Below are positions 17,472-26,652 of a DNA stretch of 64,000 nucleotides, piece by piece. The notes beneath the pieces are model-generated. The model was not told the origin of the DNA. It did no database searches and worked only from the letters and a program-made list of their open reading frames with translations. Numbering within the stretch: position 1 is the stretch's first letter; each line of letters opens with the position of its first letter. This DNA is from Methanomassiliicoccaceae archaeon (GTDB lineage Archaea; Thermoplasmatota; Thermoplasmata; Methanomassiliicoccales; Methanomethylophilaceae), in the NCBI GenBank assembly GCA_016284295.1, contig JAEEOP010000041.1:1-64000 (forward strand), given 5' to 3'. The position numbers and the translations under genes are program-made.

Positions 17472-18758
17472 ATGGCCGTCGAAGACGCAAAATTCATCAG
17501 AGAGAATGTCAAGGCCCACAACAAATGGTTCGAGGAGTGCATCCCCATGATCGCATCCGAGAACCTCATGAGCCCCCTGGCAAAGGAAATGCTGATCTCG
17601 GACTTCGCAGACAGGTATGCGGAGGGACTTCCCGGAAAGCGCTACTACCAGGGCAACATCTATGTCGACAAGGTCGAGCTGAAGGCGCTCGAGCTCGCGA
17701 AGAAGGTCTTCGACTGTGACTTCGCCGACCTCAGACCTATATCTGGTACTGTTGCGAACATGGCCGTCCTCATGGCCTTCGCCAAGCCCGGTGACATCGT
17801 TACCACCTGCGCCCTCGACCAGGGAGCCCACATCTCCACATGCGAGTTCGGAGCGTTCGGACAGAGGGGAGTGAATTCCGTCAACTACCCCTGGAACGAG
17901 TCCGACATGAACCTGGACGTCGACGGCACGATCAAGGTGCTGAAGGCGGCCAAGCCCAAGATCGCACAGTTCGGTCTCTCCGTGTTCCTGTTCCCTCCGC
18001 CGATCAAGGAGCTCCAGGACACCTTCAACGAGATCGGATGCGTCGTCTGGGAGGACTGCGCCCACGTCCTCGGACTCATCGCCGGTAAGCAGTTCCACGA
18101 TCCCCTCAGGGAGGGCGTGAACATCGTCTCCGCTTCCACCCACAAGACCTTCCCCGGACCCAACCACGGTATCCTTCTGGGACAGAACCTCACTGAGGAG
18201 CAGGAGAAGAAGCTCCAGCACGCAGCGTTCCCCGGAGTCACATCCAGCCACCACCTCCATGCGATGGCCGCACTGGGCATCACGCTGGCGGAGATGGACG
18301 TCTTCGGAAAGGAGTATGCAGCGCAGGCATGCAAGAACTCCCGTGCGCTCGGAGAGGCCCTCTACGAGCTCGGAGTCCCCGTCCTGTGCCCCGACCTCGG
18401 ATTCACCAGATCCCACGCGATCGCTGTCGATGTCTCCGAGTTCGGAGGCGGAAAGCTGTGCGCACAGCTCCTCGAGGATGCCAACATCATCTGTAACAAG
18501 AACATGCTCCCCAGGGACACCAGCTCGGTCAACCCCTCCGGACTCAGGCTAGGATCGCAGGAGATGACCCGTCTCGGAATGAAGGAGAGCGAGATGAAGG
18601 AGGTCGCTGAGCTCATCGCCAGGGTCGTCAAGAAGAAGGAGGACCCCGCTAAGGTGAAGGAGGACGTGAAGGAGCTGAAGAAGCAGTTCGCCACCGTCCA
18701 GTACTGCTTCCACGCCGGAGCCCCCGCGTACGAGTACCACGAACTCGTCGATTTCTGA
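17472..18758 (+). CDS. glyA: Serine hydroxymethyltransferase
   Basis: The protein is 428 aa from the ATG at 17472. It has the SHMT landmarks ENLMSPLAKEMLISDFADRYAEG, GKRYYQGN and the PLP-lysine segment SASTHKTFPGPNHG. It interconverts serine and glycine with a pterin one-carbon carrier. It is of the divergent archaeal subtype with few canonical bacterial insertions. TTTTTATAAAG at 17433 is the TATA box, giving a very short leader. Together with the formate-tetrahydrofolate ligase at 55 kb it suggests folate-type C1 metabolism. Confidence 0.9.
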   Translation: MAVEDAKFIRENVKAHNKWFEECIPMIASENLMSPLAKEMLISDFADRYAEGLPGKRYYQGNIYVDKVELKALELAKKVFDCDFADLRPISGTVANMAVLMAFAKPGDIVTTCALDQGAHISTCEFGAFGQRGVNSVNYPWNESDMNLDVDGTIKVLKAAKPKIAQFGLSVFLFPPPIKELQDTFNEIGCVVWEDCAHVLGLIAGKQFHDPLREGVNIVSASTHKTFPGPNHGILLGQNLTEEQEKKLQHAAFPGVTSSHHLHAMAALGITLAEMDVFGKEYAAQACKNSRALGEALYELGVPVLCPDLGFTRSHAIAVDVSEFGGGKLCAQLLEDANIICNKNMLPRDTSSVNPSGLRLGSQEMTRLGMKESEMKEVAELIARVVKKKEDPAKVKEDVKELKKQFATVQYCFHAGAPAYEYHELVDF

Positions 18759-18769
18759 AACCGTATCCC

Positions 18770-18793
18770 GGGGTCGGTCACTTGGCCGGCCCC
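18770..18793 (+). terminator. Hairpin after glyA
   Basis: GGGGTCGG-TCACTTGG-CCGGCCCC forms an 8-bp stem with one G-U pair, about 12 bp after the glyA stop. There is no long T-run, so strength is uncertain. Confidence 0.5.
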
Positions 18794-19062
18794 CCATATA
18801 CATATATCATTACAGGACAACGGAAACCCATTTCGATTTCCGAACCGTCCTTGTAAGACCGCAGACGCACGGTCCTGTATCCCATCAGTCGCATCATGAA
18901 CAAAATTGACCATCGTGTCGTATTTCAGACAGATTTTGTGCGAGTTACCGACGGATGTCGCCATGAAATCACAGGATCGCGTTAAAAGTCATGGTAAATC
19001 ATAACCTTTCAAATAGGAAATGCCGATCGATCAATCCCGTCCGAATTACGGAGGTTGATCGG

Positions 19063-20373
19063 ATGGGAACGAAGAATTACATCTGTCTCGCAATAATGGC
19101 GGCCATAGTCCTAGCGGCCGTCACACTGACGTTCTGCTCTCAATCGCTCTCGGCCGAAACGGTCGAAACAACCGAGGACACTGGAAGCATCTCCTGGATC
19201 CTCGTCAGCTCCATACTGGTGTTCACAATGGTGCCCGGAATCGCATTCTTCTACGGAGGTATGCTGAGGAAGCAGAGCATGTCGTCCATGATCACCCAGT
19301 GCCTCATCGCCATGGGTGTGATGACGATCTCCTGGATCGCCGTCGGATACTCCCTCGCCTTCGGAGGCGACGGCGCCATCGTCGGGAGCCTTGACTACCT
19401 GTTCATGACCGGGGTGACCGAGAACGCAGCCTCGGGGATATCGGACATGGAGTTCGCCCTCTTCCAGATGATGTTCGCCATGATATCCGCGGCCATCGTT
19501 CTGGGTGCCTGCGCCGAGCGTATCAGGTACACCGCGGTGGTATGGTTCCTGGCGATCTGGTCCGTGGTCGTCTATGCCCCCATGGCCCACTGGGTATGGG
19601 GCGGAGGATGGTTCGACCAGTACCTGGTCGTGCTGGACTTCGCCGGAGGAACAGTAGTTCACATCTGCGCCGGTATCACCGGTATCGCCCTTGCGCTCTT
19701 CCTCGGAAAAAGAAGCGAGAGGGTACGCAACTCGAGAGCCCACAACATCCCCCTGGCGTTCCTCGGATGCGCCCTTCTGTGGATCGGATGGCTCGGATTC
19801 AACGGAGGGTCCGGACTCGCCGCTGACGGCCTTGCGGTCCGTTCGATAGTGGTGTCCATGATGGCCGCAGCCTGCGGTATGATGGCATGGGCCGTCGTGC
19901 AGTACATGGTGGTCGGACGTGTCGGAGTCCTCGGAATGATCGCGGGTTCCATCGCCGGACTGGTCGGGATCACCCCCGCCGCAGGATACGTAGGCATCCC
20001 CGAATCGATGGTGATAGGAGCAGTGGCGGGAGTGCTGTGCTTCTACGCCGTGAGGATGACCAAGTCCAGAATGAGATTCGACGATGCGCTGGACGTCTTC
20101 GCCGTGCACGGTGTCGGAGGAATATGGGGTGCCATCGCGACCGGCATCTTCGCCGCGCCCGAATACACCGGGGAGGTCGCCGGACTGATCTACGGCTCCA
20201 CCGACCTGTTCATCGGACAGATAATAGCCGTCATAGTGACGCTGATCTACTGCTTCTCGGTATCCTACGCCATAATCTGGGTGCTGTCGAAGCTTATGAG
20301 AGTCTGCGTGACGCCGGAGGAGGAGCTCGTCGGCCAGGACCTGATCGAGCACGGAGAGCACGCATACATGTGA
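19063..20373 (+). CDS. amtB: Ammonium transporter Amt
   Basis: The protein is about 436 aa with a cleavable signal-like N-terminus and 11 membrane helices. Conserved segments include FFYGGMLRKQSM, ACAERIRY, the pore region PMAHWVWGGGW, DFAGGTVVHICAG with the first pore His, and DVFAVHGVGGIWGAIATG with the second. It imports ammonium. The ATG at 19063 is supported by the Shine-Dalgarno GGAGG eight bases upstream; the longer ORF from 18991 is rejected. It is followed 9 bp later by glnK. Confidence 0.94.
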   Translation: MGTKNYICLAIMAAIVLAAVTLTFCSQSLSAETVETTEDTGSISWILVSSILVFTMVPGIAFFYGGMLRKQSMSSMITQCLIAMGVMTISWIAVGYSLAFGGDGAIVGSLDYLFMTGVTENAASGISDMEFALFQMMFAMISAAIVLGACAERIRYTAVVWFLAIWSVVVYAPMAHWVWGGGWFDQYLVVLDFAGGTVVHICAGITGIALALFLGKRSERVRNSRAHNIPLAFLGCALLWIGWLGFNGGSGLAADGLAVRSIVVSMMAAACGMMAWAVVQYMVVGRVGVLGMIAGSIAGLVGITPAAGYVGIPESMVIGAVAGVLCFYAVRMTKSRMRFDDALDVFAVHGVGGIWGAIATGIFAAPEYTGEVAGLIYGSTDLFIGQIIAVIVTLIYCFSVSYAIIWVLSKLMRVCVTPEEELVGQDLIEHGEHAYM

Positions 20374-20382
20374 GGTGAAAAG

Positions 20383-20718
20383 ATGAAACTGATAACAGCT
20401 GTGATACGCCCGGAGATGCTGCAGTTCGTGAAGGATGCCCTGAAGGAGATCGGCGTGAACGGTATGACCATCACGCACGTCTACGGGAGGGGAAGCCAGG
20501 CAGGACTGAGGTTCACCACCAGAGCCGGAGAGATCATCATAGACGAGCTGGAGAAGACCAAGGTCGAGATCGTGCTGGAGGACGAGATGGTCGACAAGGC
20601 CGTAGACGCCATAGTGAAATCCGCACAGACCGGAAAGCCCGGAGACGGTCGTCTCATCGTGACCCCGGTGGAGAGATTCATCAGGATCAGGCCTGAACCC
20701 TCAGAGAGCACCGAATGA
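20383..20718 (+). CDS. glnK: P-II signalling protein GlnK
   Basis: The protein is 111 aa, starting MKLITAVIRPEMLQFVKDALKEIG, with the PII B-loop and C-loop (AQTGKPGDGRLIVTPVERFIRIR). The T-loop reads GRGSQAGLRFTTRAGEI; at the position of the uridylylated Tyr51 of bacterial proteins there is a Thr. Regulation by tyrosine uridylylation is therefore impossible, and sensing must rely on ATP/ADP and 2-oxoglutarate. A strong Shine-Dalgarno (GAGGTGAAAAG) precedes the start. The amtB-glnK pairing indicates control of ammonium import. Confidence 0.92.
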   Translation: MKLITAVIRPEMLQFVKDALKEIGVNGMTITHVYGRGSQAGLRFTTRAGEIIIDELEKTKVEIVLEDEMVDKAVDAIVKSAQTGKPGDGRLIVTPVERFIRIRPEPSESTE

Positions 20719-20839
20719 TCTGGGTCGGGGCGGATGTAAATGTCATCCGTCCCCGATCCCTTAACATCGGTTGGATGCTTTCGTTCTTCCTAAATTTTTT
20801 CCAGAACGATTTTATAAAGATGCAAGAATACCATGAACG

Positions 20840-21496
20840 ATGACTTCAGACAACCGTGAGGACTATCTCATCAGCATCCTGAGGCTGAGTGACGGAGACA
20901 AGAATGTCAAGACCACCGAATTGGCCACATTCATGAACGTATCCCCCGCCAGCGTCACGGAGATGACCAAGACGCTCGCGGCCGAGGGGCTGGTTGTGTA
21001 CGAGAGGTACAAGGGCATCAGGCTGTCCCCGGAGGGAATGGCGATGGCCCGCCAGATCCGCAAGAAGCATCACGTAATCGAGCATCTGCTCGTCGATTGC
21101 CTCGGAATGGACCACGACGAGGCGCACGATGAGGCCCACAAGATGGAGCACACCATCTCTGACGGCACTAGCATCAGGATCTGCAACATGGTCGGCAACC
21201 CCGTGGACGAGGACTGCCAGTACTGCTCGGACCCCTGCAAACGCTACAGCCAAGGCACGACCAATGTCATCCAGCTCAACAAGCTCCCCAAGAACAAGGG
21301 CGGCTCCATAGCTTACATCAAGACGGACAACGCCGAGACGATCAAGCAGCTGAACTCCATCGGTTTCGTGCCCGGAAGGGAGGTCAGCATCGAATCCATC
21401 CTCATGGACGGTGGAGACAGGATCATCAAGATCGGCGATCACATGGTCGCACTCAGCTACGAACTGGCATCTGCGGTATTCGTCGACGTGGCTTGA
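20840..21496 (+). CDS. DtxR/MntR-family metal-dependent regulator with FeoA-like C-terminus
   Basis: The protein is 218 aa. Residues 1-65 form the winged helix (TTELATFMNVSPASVTEMTKTLAAEGLVVYERYKGI), followed by the metal-binding dimerisation domain (RKKHHVIEHLLVDCLGMDHDEAHDEAHKMEH). The C-terminal 70 residues are an SH3/FeoA-like domain. An unusual CQYCSDPC motif sits between them. It probably represses iron uptake when Fe2+ is bound. TTTTATAAAG about 27 bp before the ATG is the TATA box, and TTCCTAAATTTTTT next to it resembles sequence near the feo promoters. Confidence 0.9.
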   Translation: MTSDNREDYLISILRLSDGDKNVKTTELATFMNVSPASVTEMTKTLAAEGLVVYERYKGIRLSPEGMAMARQIRKKHHVIEHLLVDCLGMDHDEAHDEAHKMEHTISDGTSIRICNMVGNPVDEDCQYCSDPCKRYSQGTTNVIQLNKLPKNKGGSIAYIKTDNAETIKQLNSIGFVPGREVSIESILMDGGDRIIKIGDHMVALSYELASAVFVDVA

Positions 21497-21579
21497 GACA
21501 ACGATTCTCGATTTGATTTCTGATAGAGAGGTTTTATTGGAAAGAATGGCTCACATCGGCGGGAATCTGCGAGAAATGC

Positions 21580-22053
21580 ATGATTACTTCTGATCAGGAC
21601 ATCGCAAGCAACAAGAGCAACGGTGATCCATTGAAATGCTATTTCGTTGACACCGAACTGCTCAGCTCCAAGGCGGAGGTGCCGTTCAAGACCATCGTCT
21701 CCGGAAGGGCCAGCGACAGGTTCAGAGGCGCCATGGCCGAGAACTACGTATGCCAATCCCTCACCGCGAACGATATGAGCACCTATTACTGGAACCCGGA
21801 CCAGAACACGGAGCTGGACTTCCTTTTCCAGGATTCCGATGGGAAAGTGGTTCCGATAGAGGTCAAATCAGGCGACAGGACCACTTCCAAGAGCCTTGCC
21901 AAATTCCGCAAGACATACTCCCCCAGATCATCGATAAGGCTCTCGTCCAAGAACTTCGGCCACGAGAACGATCTGTACAGCATCCCGCTCTATGCGGCGT
22001 TCTGCATCGACAAAGGCTGGGCCGACAAGGTCGGAGAAGACAGAACAGAATGA
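21580..22053 (+). pseudogene. C-terminal fragment of a DUF4143 ATPase
   Basis: The readable protein is the C-terminal nuclease-like domain of archaeal AAA/DUF4143 ATPases: CYFVDTELLSSKAEVPFKTIVSG, FRGAMAENYVCQSL, ELDFLFQDSDGKVVPIEVKSGD and LYAAFCI. The AAA module that should precede it is missing. The 80 bp upstream hold only short broken pieces. The start codon is therefore arbitrary, and the gene is a truncation remnant. Confidence 0.75.
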
Positions 22054-22061
22054 TGGAAAGA

Positions 22062-22075
22062 CCCCCTTACGGGGG
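22062..22075. terminator. Bidirectional hairpin between DUF4143 fragment and gltX
   Basis: CCCCC-TTAC-GGGGG lies between two convergent genes and can terminate either one. Confidence 0.55.
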
Positions 22076-22087
22076 CCGATTAATGTT

Positions 22088-23767
22088 TCAGCGGTGGGAG
22101 AACACCATCGATATGGAATCCTTGTCCTTGGATTCCACCCTGACGAATCCGATCCTCTCCAGCTGGACCATCTCGTTGGTCTCCTTCATGAGAGATGGCT
22201 CCGCCAGGCCTTCCGCGACGGTACCGTCGGGCATGAGGATCTTCGCCTTCACTCCGTCCGCAGCGACCCACTGAATCGCACGCACGCCCTTCTTGAGGAT
22301 CGACACATCGTTGCCGTTGTACTTCGCAGGCGTGCCGCACTCTATGTTGCAGAGGTCCTTGAGCCTGATCTGCTTATCGTCCATCAGGATCTTGGAATCG
22401 GCCTCCGCAAGATACACGGTCCTGGGCGCCTCCAGCCTATAGTCCCTGTTCCCCCTCTCGGGGTGGTCGGGGTGCTTCGGTGCAGCCCCTTCGATGACAT
22501 CGATGCCGTCGATGTCGTACCTCACCGGGTCCTGGACGAAGAAGTACCTGTTGGCGTCGGTGTCGATGATGTCCCTGTTCATTCCGTAGAGGTTCTGCCA
22601 GGAGAACTCGATGTCCACCGGCTTGATACCGGACTCCACCCAGTACCTCCTGATTGCCTCCGGCCTGATTCCGCGCCTCTTCATGGCCCTGACAGTACCG
22701 GTCCTGACGTCGTCCCATCCGGAGTACTCCCCGTCCCAGATGCTCTGCTTGATTATCGAAGTCTTGAGCACGGTGTCGGGGATGTTGACGAGCCCGTAGT
22801 GGTAGTACTCAGGCTTCTTCCATCCGAAGTAGTCGAAGATGTACTCCTGCCTGAACGTGTTGTTGAGGTGATCCTTTCCCCTGATGACATGCGTCATGCC
22901 CATCTCGTGGTCGTCGATGGCGACGGAGAGGTTCATCATCGGGTACGCGATGTACTTGTCCCCGGTCCTGGGGTGGGGCGTCCTGACCAGCCTGAGGGCA
23001 ACGAAGTCCCTGACCGCAGGGTTGGGGTGGCAGATGTCCGTCTTGACGACGACTACAGCCTCTCCGTCGGCGTAGTCCCCGGCGAGGAACTTGTCGTACC
23101 TGTCCAGCTGCGTCTCGACCGGGAGGTCGTGGCAGGGGCATTTCTGCTTGTTCTCCTTCAGCTTCCTCCAGTCGTCCCCGTCGCATGTGCAGACGTATGC
23201 GTGGCCCATCTCCAGGAGCTTCCTGGTGTAGTCGTAGTACATCTCGAACCTGTCCGACTGGATGTACTGCTTGGTGCACTTGACCCCGAGCCAGTCCAGA
23301 TCCTCCGGGATCATGTCGTACGCATCGGGATCGATCTTCTCGGGGTTGGTGTCCTCGAACCTGAGGATGAGGTCCCCGCCGTACCTCTTGACGTACTCGT
23401 CGTTGAGGATGGACACACGGGTATGGCCGATGTGGAGCGGTCCGGAGGGCCCGGGCGCGATACGCATCACGACCTTGCCGTTGACGTTCTCCAGGTCGGG
23501 AAGCTCGTACTTCCTCTCCTTCTTCTCCTTGACGAGCAATGAGGAGTCGATCTCTTCAAGGGCCTTCTTCTGGGCCTCCAGGCCCATCTTGTTCACATCC
23601 TCCACGATCTGGTTGATGAGGGGCGTGATCTCCCCCGCCTTGGGCCTGAGCTCCGGGCAACTGCCCAGGATCTTCCCTACGACGGCTTTCGGATTGGCTG
23701 TACCTTTGAAGAACACCGCGTTCTGCAGTGCGTATTTTCTGATCGTCTGCTCGATCTCGTCGGACAT
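22088..23767 (-). CDS. gltX: Glutamyl-tRNA synthetase, archaeal type
   Basis: The protein is 559 aa, the usual archaeal length. The class I HIGH motif reads APGSGPLHIGH-like (GPSGPLHIGHTRV), the KMSKS-equivalent lies around VLKTSIIKQSIWDG, and the C-terminal beta-barrel anticodon domain resembles GlnRS (RYFFVQDPVRYDIDG, GNRDYRLEAPRTVYLAEAD). The N-terminal 90 residues form the archaeal helical extension. In archaea this enzyme charges tRNA-Glu and, non-discriminatingly, tRNA-Gln in combination with GatDE. It is monocistronic. Confidence 0.95.
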   Translation of the reverse strand: MSDEIEQTIRKYALQNAVFFKGTANPKAVVGKILGSCPELRPKAGEITPLINQIVEDVNKMGLEAQKKALEEIDSSLLVKEKKERKYELPDLENVNGKVVMRIAPGPSGPLHIGHTRVSILNDEYVKRYGGDLILRFEDTNPEKIDPDAYDMIPEDLDWLGVKCTKQYIQSDRFEMYYDYTRKLLEMGHAYVCTCDGDDWRKLKENKQKCPCHDLPVETQLDRYDKFLAGDYADGEAVVVVKTDICHPNPAVRDFVALRLVRTPHPRTGDKYIAYPMMNLSVAIDDHEMGMTHVIRGKDHLNNTFRQEYIFDYFGWKKPEYYHYGLVNIPDTVLKTSIIKQSIWDGEYSGWDDVRTGTVRAMKRRGIRPEAIRRYWVESGIKPVDIEFSWQNLYGMNRDIIDTDANRYFFVQDPVRYDIDGIDVIEGAAPKHPDHPERGNRDYRLEAPRTVYLAEADSKILMDDKQIRLKDLCNIECGTPAKYNGNDVSILKKGVRAIQWVAADGVKAKILMPDGTVAEGLAEPSLMKETNEMVQLERIGFVRVESKDKDSISMVFSHR

Positions 23768-23835
23768 AGGCCAACGGAATCTATAGGGAGTATATATGGG
23801 ATTATGCGCACATGCACGCAGAAAATGGTAAATGC

Positions 23836-23852
23836 GGCCCCCTGCGGGGGCC
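23836..23852 (-). terminator. Hairpin after the TerB-like gene
   Basis: GGCCCCC-TGC-GGGGGCC lies just beyond the minus-strand stop at 23861 and ahead of gltX. Confidence 0.55.
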
Positions 23853-23860
23853 TTGATTGT

Positions 23861-24289
23861 TCAGTAACAGATGGTGGAAATCCACTCGGACTCTTTCTCC
23901 GACACTACACCATCGACGCCAGCGAAGCAGAGCAGCATCATCACGATGTCGTCCCTGACGTACTCGGGAAGCATGGCGAAGGCGACCTCCGCGAGCTTGG
24001 TGTCGGCGCCGTCCTTGACGAACTGTCCGAGCCTTGCTGTGAATTCGACGGGATCGAAGGGTTCGCCATGGCGGTGGATGGCCAGACCCTGTATGACCGC
24101 ATACTCGGTGATGTCGAGGATGCCGTCAGCTGCCGCGACCTTGCACAGGAATGTCTCCACGAGATCCCAGATCATCGGGAATGCCCTGCTGTAACCGTCC
24201 ATTGTCTGGACCTTGGCGAGGAAGAAACCACCGCGGTCCTCAGATTCTATCGATACGAATTCCTTGAGCAAATCTTCGTATTTGGTCAT
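23861..24289 (-). CDS. TerB-like domain protein
   Basis: The protein is 142 aa, all helical. Two acidic motifs, VAAADGILDITEYAV and CFAGVDGVVSEKESEWI, are the pseudo-repeated metal-binding signature of TerB-like (tellurite resistance/DnaJ-associated) domains. No signal peptide is present. TerB proteins act in stress and membrane-associated complexes in bacteria, but the archaeal role is unknown. It is transcribed alone. Confidence 0.72.
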   Translation of the reverse strand: MTKYEDLLKEFVSIESEDRGGFFLAKVQTMDGYSRAFPMIWDLVETFLCKVAAADGILDITEYAVIQGLAIHRHGEPFDPVEFTARLGQFVKDGADTKLAEVAFAMLPEYVRDDIVMMLLCFAGVDGVVSEKESEWISTICY

Positions 24290-24495
24290 GTTAAGGGAAT
24301 CCCGTTCGTAGTATTAATGGATTATACATCCAACTTGGGACGTCTGAACTTTCCCTCTACCCGACAAGAAACGTCTGGCTGATACCGTTATGGATATGCT
24401 GGACCGTACGATGACCTCTAACACACATGGGATGCTTTACGACCCCCTGCCATCATATGCACCACTGAGGCAATGACTGTGTGCCTCATGGTATC

Positions 24496-24553
24496 CGTAA
24501 AAAAACGTTTCAAAACCCAAGTTTTAAGCGTAAAAAAACGGTTCGTATATAAA
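24496..24553 (+). promoter_or_regulatory. TATA promoter with two upstream CGTAAAAAAACG direct repeats
   Basis: Exact 12-bp repeats occur at 24496-24507 and 24529-24540, 33 bp apart (three helical turns). TCGTATATAAAC follows at once. The arrangement suggests an activator- or repressor-controlled promoter whose transcript would begin near 24575, well before the next protein gene. Confidence 0.45.
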
Positions 24554-24572
24554 CAGAATAATAGCACTCAAG

Positions 24573-24629
24573 CATAGCCAGATTCATACAAACACACATA
24601 ATACGAAAGAGGCTCTGTTGTATGCTATG
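24573..24629 (+). ncRNA. Candidate small RNA stem-loop
   Basis: CATAGC and ATACAA on the 5' side pair with TTGTATGCTATG on the 3' side, giving 12 bp interrupted by a 7-base bulge and closed by a 26-base loop. It lies directly downstream of a well-formed TATA box and has no coding potential. It could equally be the 5' leader of the gene at 24746. Confidence 0.3.
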
Positions 24630-24745
24630 TCAATCGTTGTTCGCTACCCCCATCAACATCGGCGGATCGGATACGATCCGGGTCAAGTTTATACCGTGGA
24701 CCGCTATTGTCGCCCACAGAGGCCTAAGGGCCACAGGTGAACACC

Positions 24746-25024
24746 ATGGGATTAATGGATCACATCAAGGAAGGACTCGAGAAGGCGGATGAGAAGCTCG
24801 GTACCGTCGTGGACGGCGGAAAGGCCGAGGTCGACATCGGCAAGGAGAACTCCAACATCTCCGATGCCACAAGGGACATCGGAAGGAAGATGGTCGAGCT
24901 CTTCGACAGCGGAAAGACCATCGATGACGAGGACGTCATGGCCCTCTACAAAAAGATCGTGGACTCCCGTGCGAAGATCGAGGAGCTCAAGAAACAGCAG
25001 GAAGAGTACAAGAAGAAGCTCTGA
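24746..25024 (+). CDS. Small helical protein, function unknown
   Basis: The protein is 92 aa from the ATG at 24746 (MGLMDHIKEGLEKADEKLG), preceded by GGTGA. The C-terminal half is strongly helical and coiled-coil-like (KKIVDSRAKIEELKKQQEEYKKKL). No family is recognised; no membrane segment is present. A weak hairpin (GGTCG-GGGG-CGACC at 25031-25044) follows. Confidence 0.65.
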   Translation: MGLMDHIKEGLEKADEKLGTVVDGGKAEVDIGKENSNISDATRDIGRKMVELFDSGKTIDDEDVMALYKKIVDSRAKIEELKKQQEEYKKKL

Positions 25025-25268
25025 TTGCTTGGTCGGGGGCGACCCCGCACCACAACTTTTACCATGATGCACCGCAGGCGGCTTCACTTTGATTAATGAC
25101 GGCATCAGGATGACCGGCCGAGGTCTAGAGATCGGACCGGTCCTCCGGAGCAGATCGCATGTCACGGATGGCGGGCAGAGGACTCCTATGACGATGGAAG
25201 GAAAGCCATGCGGCATCCGACGATGGTCGGAGTGCATGTTATTATTATAGTAACCCTTCACACCGGAC

Positions 25269-26531
25269 ATGACCGTCAAGGACTCGCTGTTCGGCGAAAT
25301 CGTGAAAGTGGAGACACATGTGGATCCTGAATCCAAGGATACCTCATCCGTTCTCATGAAGGATCAGAATGCTACATATGTCTTCGATGACCTGAACGGC
25401 GGCAGGGCCGCTGGGAACATCTTCTCGACCAGAGAGAAGATCGCCAAGGCCCTGAACGTCCCGAAGGACGGCATTGTCACCCACCTCCTGGACGCCATAG
25501 GTAGGCCGGAGCGCTGCGAGGTCGTGGATGACCCCGCGTTCCGTCAGTGCAGCAGGGACATCAAGCTTATGTCCCTCCCCATACCGAAGTACTTCCCCGA
25601 GGACGGCGGAAGGTACATCACATCCGGAGTGATCGTCACCGATTACAACGGTAAGAAGAACGTCTCGTTCCACAGGATGATGATTGTCGATGACAGGCAC
25701 ATAGCGGTCAGGCTGGTCCCCAGGCATCTGTTCACCATCTACAACATGGCCAAGGAGGCCGGCGAGGAACTGAAGATCTCGATATGCATCGGAGCCCAGG
25801 CGGAGGTCCTCCTCGCAGCTGCTACATCCATGGACTTCGGCGCCGACGAGCTCGAGGTCGCCTCGTCGATGTGCGTCAAAGGGCACGGCTCGCCCCTGAA
25901 GGTGGGGAGATGCGACAACGGCATCCTGGTCCCCGCCGACACCGACTACGTCCTCGAGGGAAGGATCACCCTGAAGGAGACCAAGGAGGGACCCTTCGTC
26001 GACATCACCGGGACCTACGACTTCGAGAGGCAGCAGCCGGTCATCGAGATTGACAGGATATGGACCTGCAAGGACCCCATATTCCACCTCCTCCTGCCGG
26101 GAGGATACGAGCACTTCATGCTCATGGGGCTCCCCAGGGAGCCCATGATCCTCAAGACCGTCAGGCAGGCGGTCCCCAGGGTGAGGAACGTCCGCCTCAC
26201 CGAGGGCGGATGCTGCTGGCTGAATGGTATCGTATCGATCAAGAAGAACAAGGAGGGTGACGGAGTGAACGCCATCATGGCGGCATTCACAGGACACCCG
26301 TCCATGAAGAACGTCATCATCGTGGACGAGGACATAGACATATTCAATGACCGCGAGGTGGAATGGGCGGTGGCCACAAGGATGCAGGCCGACAGGATCC
26401 TGGTCATCAACAACGCCGCCGGATCGTCCCTGGACCCGAGCTCCCACGGGAAGACCACTTCCAAGGTCGGCTACGACGCCACCATCCCGCTGGACCAGGA
26501 CAGGTCCCTCTACATGAAGGCAAGGCTCTGA
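25269..26531 (+). CDS. UbiD-family decarboxylase, probable anhydromevalonate phosphate decarboxylase
   Basis: The protein is 420 aa, the length of archaeal UbiD homologues and shorter than bacterial UbiD (about 490). Conserved stretches include the N-terminal substrate region CSRDIKLMSLPIPKYFPEDGGRYI, FHRMMIVDDRHIAVRLVPRHL and EHFMLMGLPREPMIL. UbiD enzymes use prenylated FMN to decarboxylate unsaturated acids. In archaea with the modified mevalonate pathway this clade makes isopentenyl phosphate from trans-anhydromevalonate 5-phosphate, so isoprenoid lipid synthesis is the likely role. That assignment is inferred from family and host. A TATA-like TTATTATTATAG lies about 30 bp upstream. Confidence 0.85.
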   Translation: MTVKDSLFGEIVKVETHVDPESKDTSSVLMKDQNATYVFDDLNGGRAAGNIFSTREKIAKALNVPKDGIVTHLLDAIGRPERCEVVDDPAFRQCSRDIKLMSLPIPKYFPEDGGRYITSGVIVTDYNGKKNVSFHRMMIVDDRHIAVRLVPRHLFTIYNMAKEAGEELKISICIGAQAEVLLAAATSMDFGADELEVASSMCVKGHGSPLKVGRCDNGILVPADTDYVLEGRITLKETKEGPFVDITGTYDFERQQPVIEIDRIWTCKDPIFHLLLPGGYEHFMLMGLPREPMILKTVRQAVPRVRNVRLTEGGCCWLNGIVSIKKNKEGDGVNAIMAAFTGHPSMKNVIIVDEDIDIFNDREVEWAVATRMQADRILVINNAAGSSLDPSSHGKTTSKVGYDATIPLDQDRSLYMKARL

Positions 26532-26652
26532 ACTACGATCAAGGTCGAAAGACCTGTGACTTTAGTCGCTAGAATCAGGGTGACCTCTCTTAATAGCCGT
26601 ACCGCGACTCATCCTCTGCAGACCATGCGCATGGATGCATTGGGTGATGAAA

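Larger units (their letters stand above)
24290..24745. other. Long intergenic region with two candidate promoters and a stem-loop
   Basis: No protein gene is supported over these 456 bp. I see direct repeats CGTAAAAAAACG, a TATATAAA element, a long-stem RNA candidate and a second TATA (GTTTATACC near 24688). The GGCC-TAA-GGGCC hairpin sits just before the next gene. No tRNA is visible. Confidence 0.5.

Noticed and set aside
22080-23542. Long ORFs antisense to gltX (for example 21992..23542)
   Set aside because: They are GC-rich shadow frames with low-complexity V/L/D-rich sequence; the minus-strand gltX has full family motifs.
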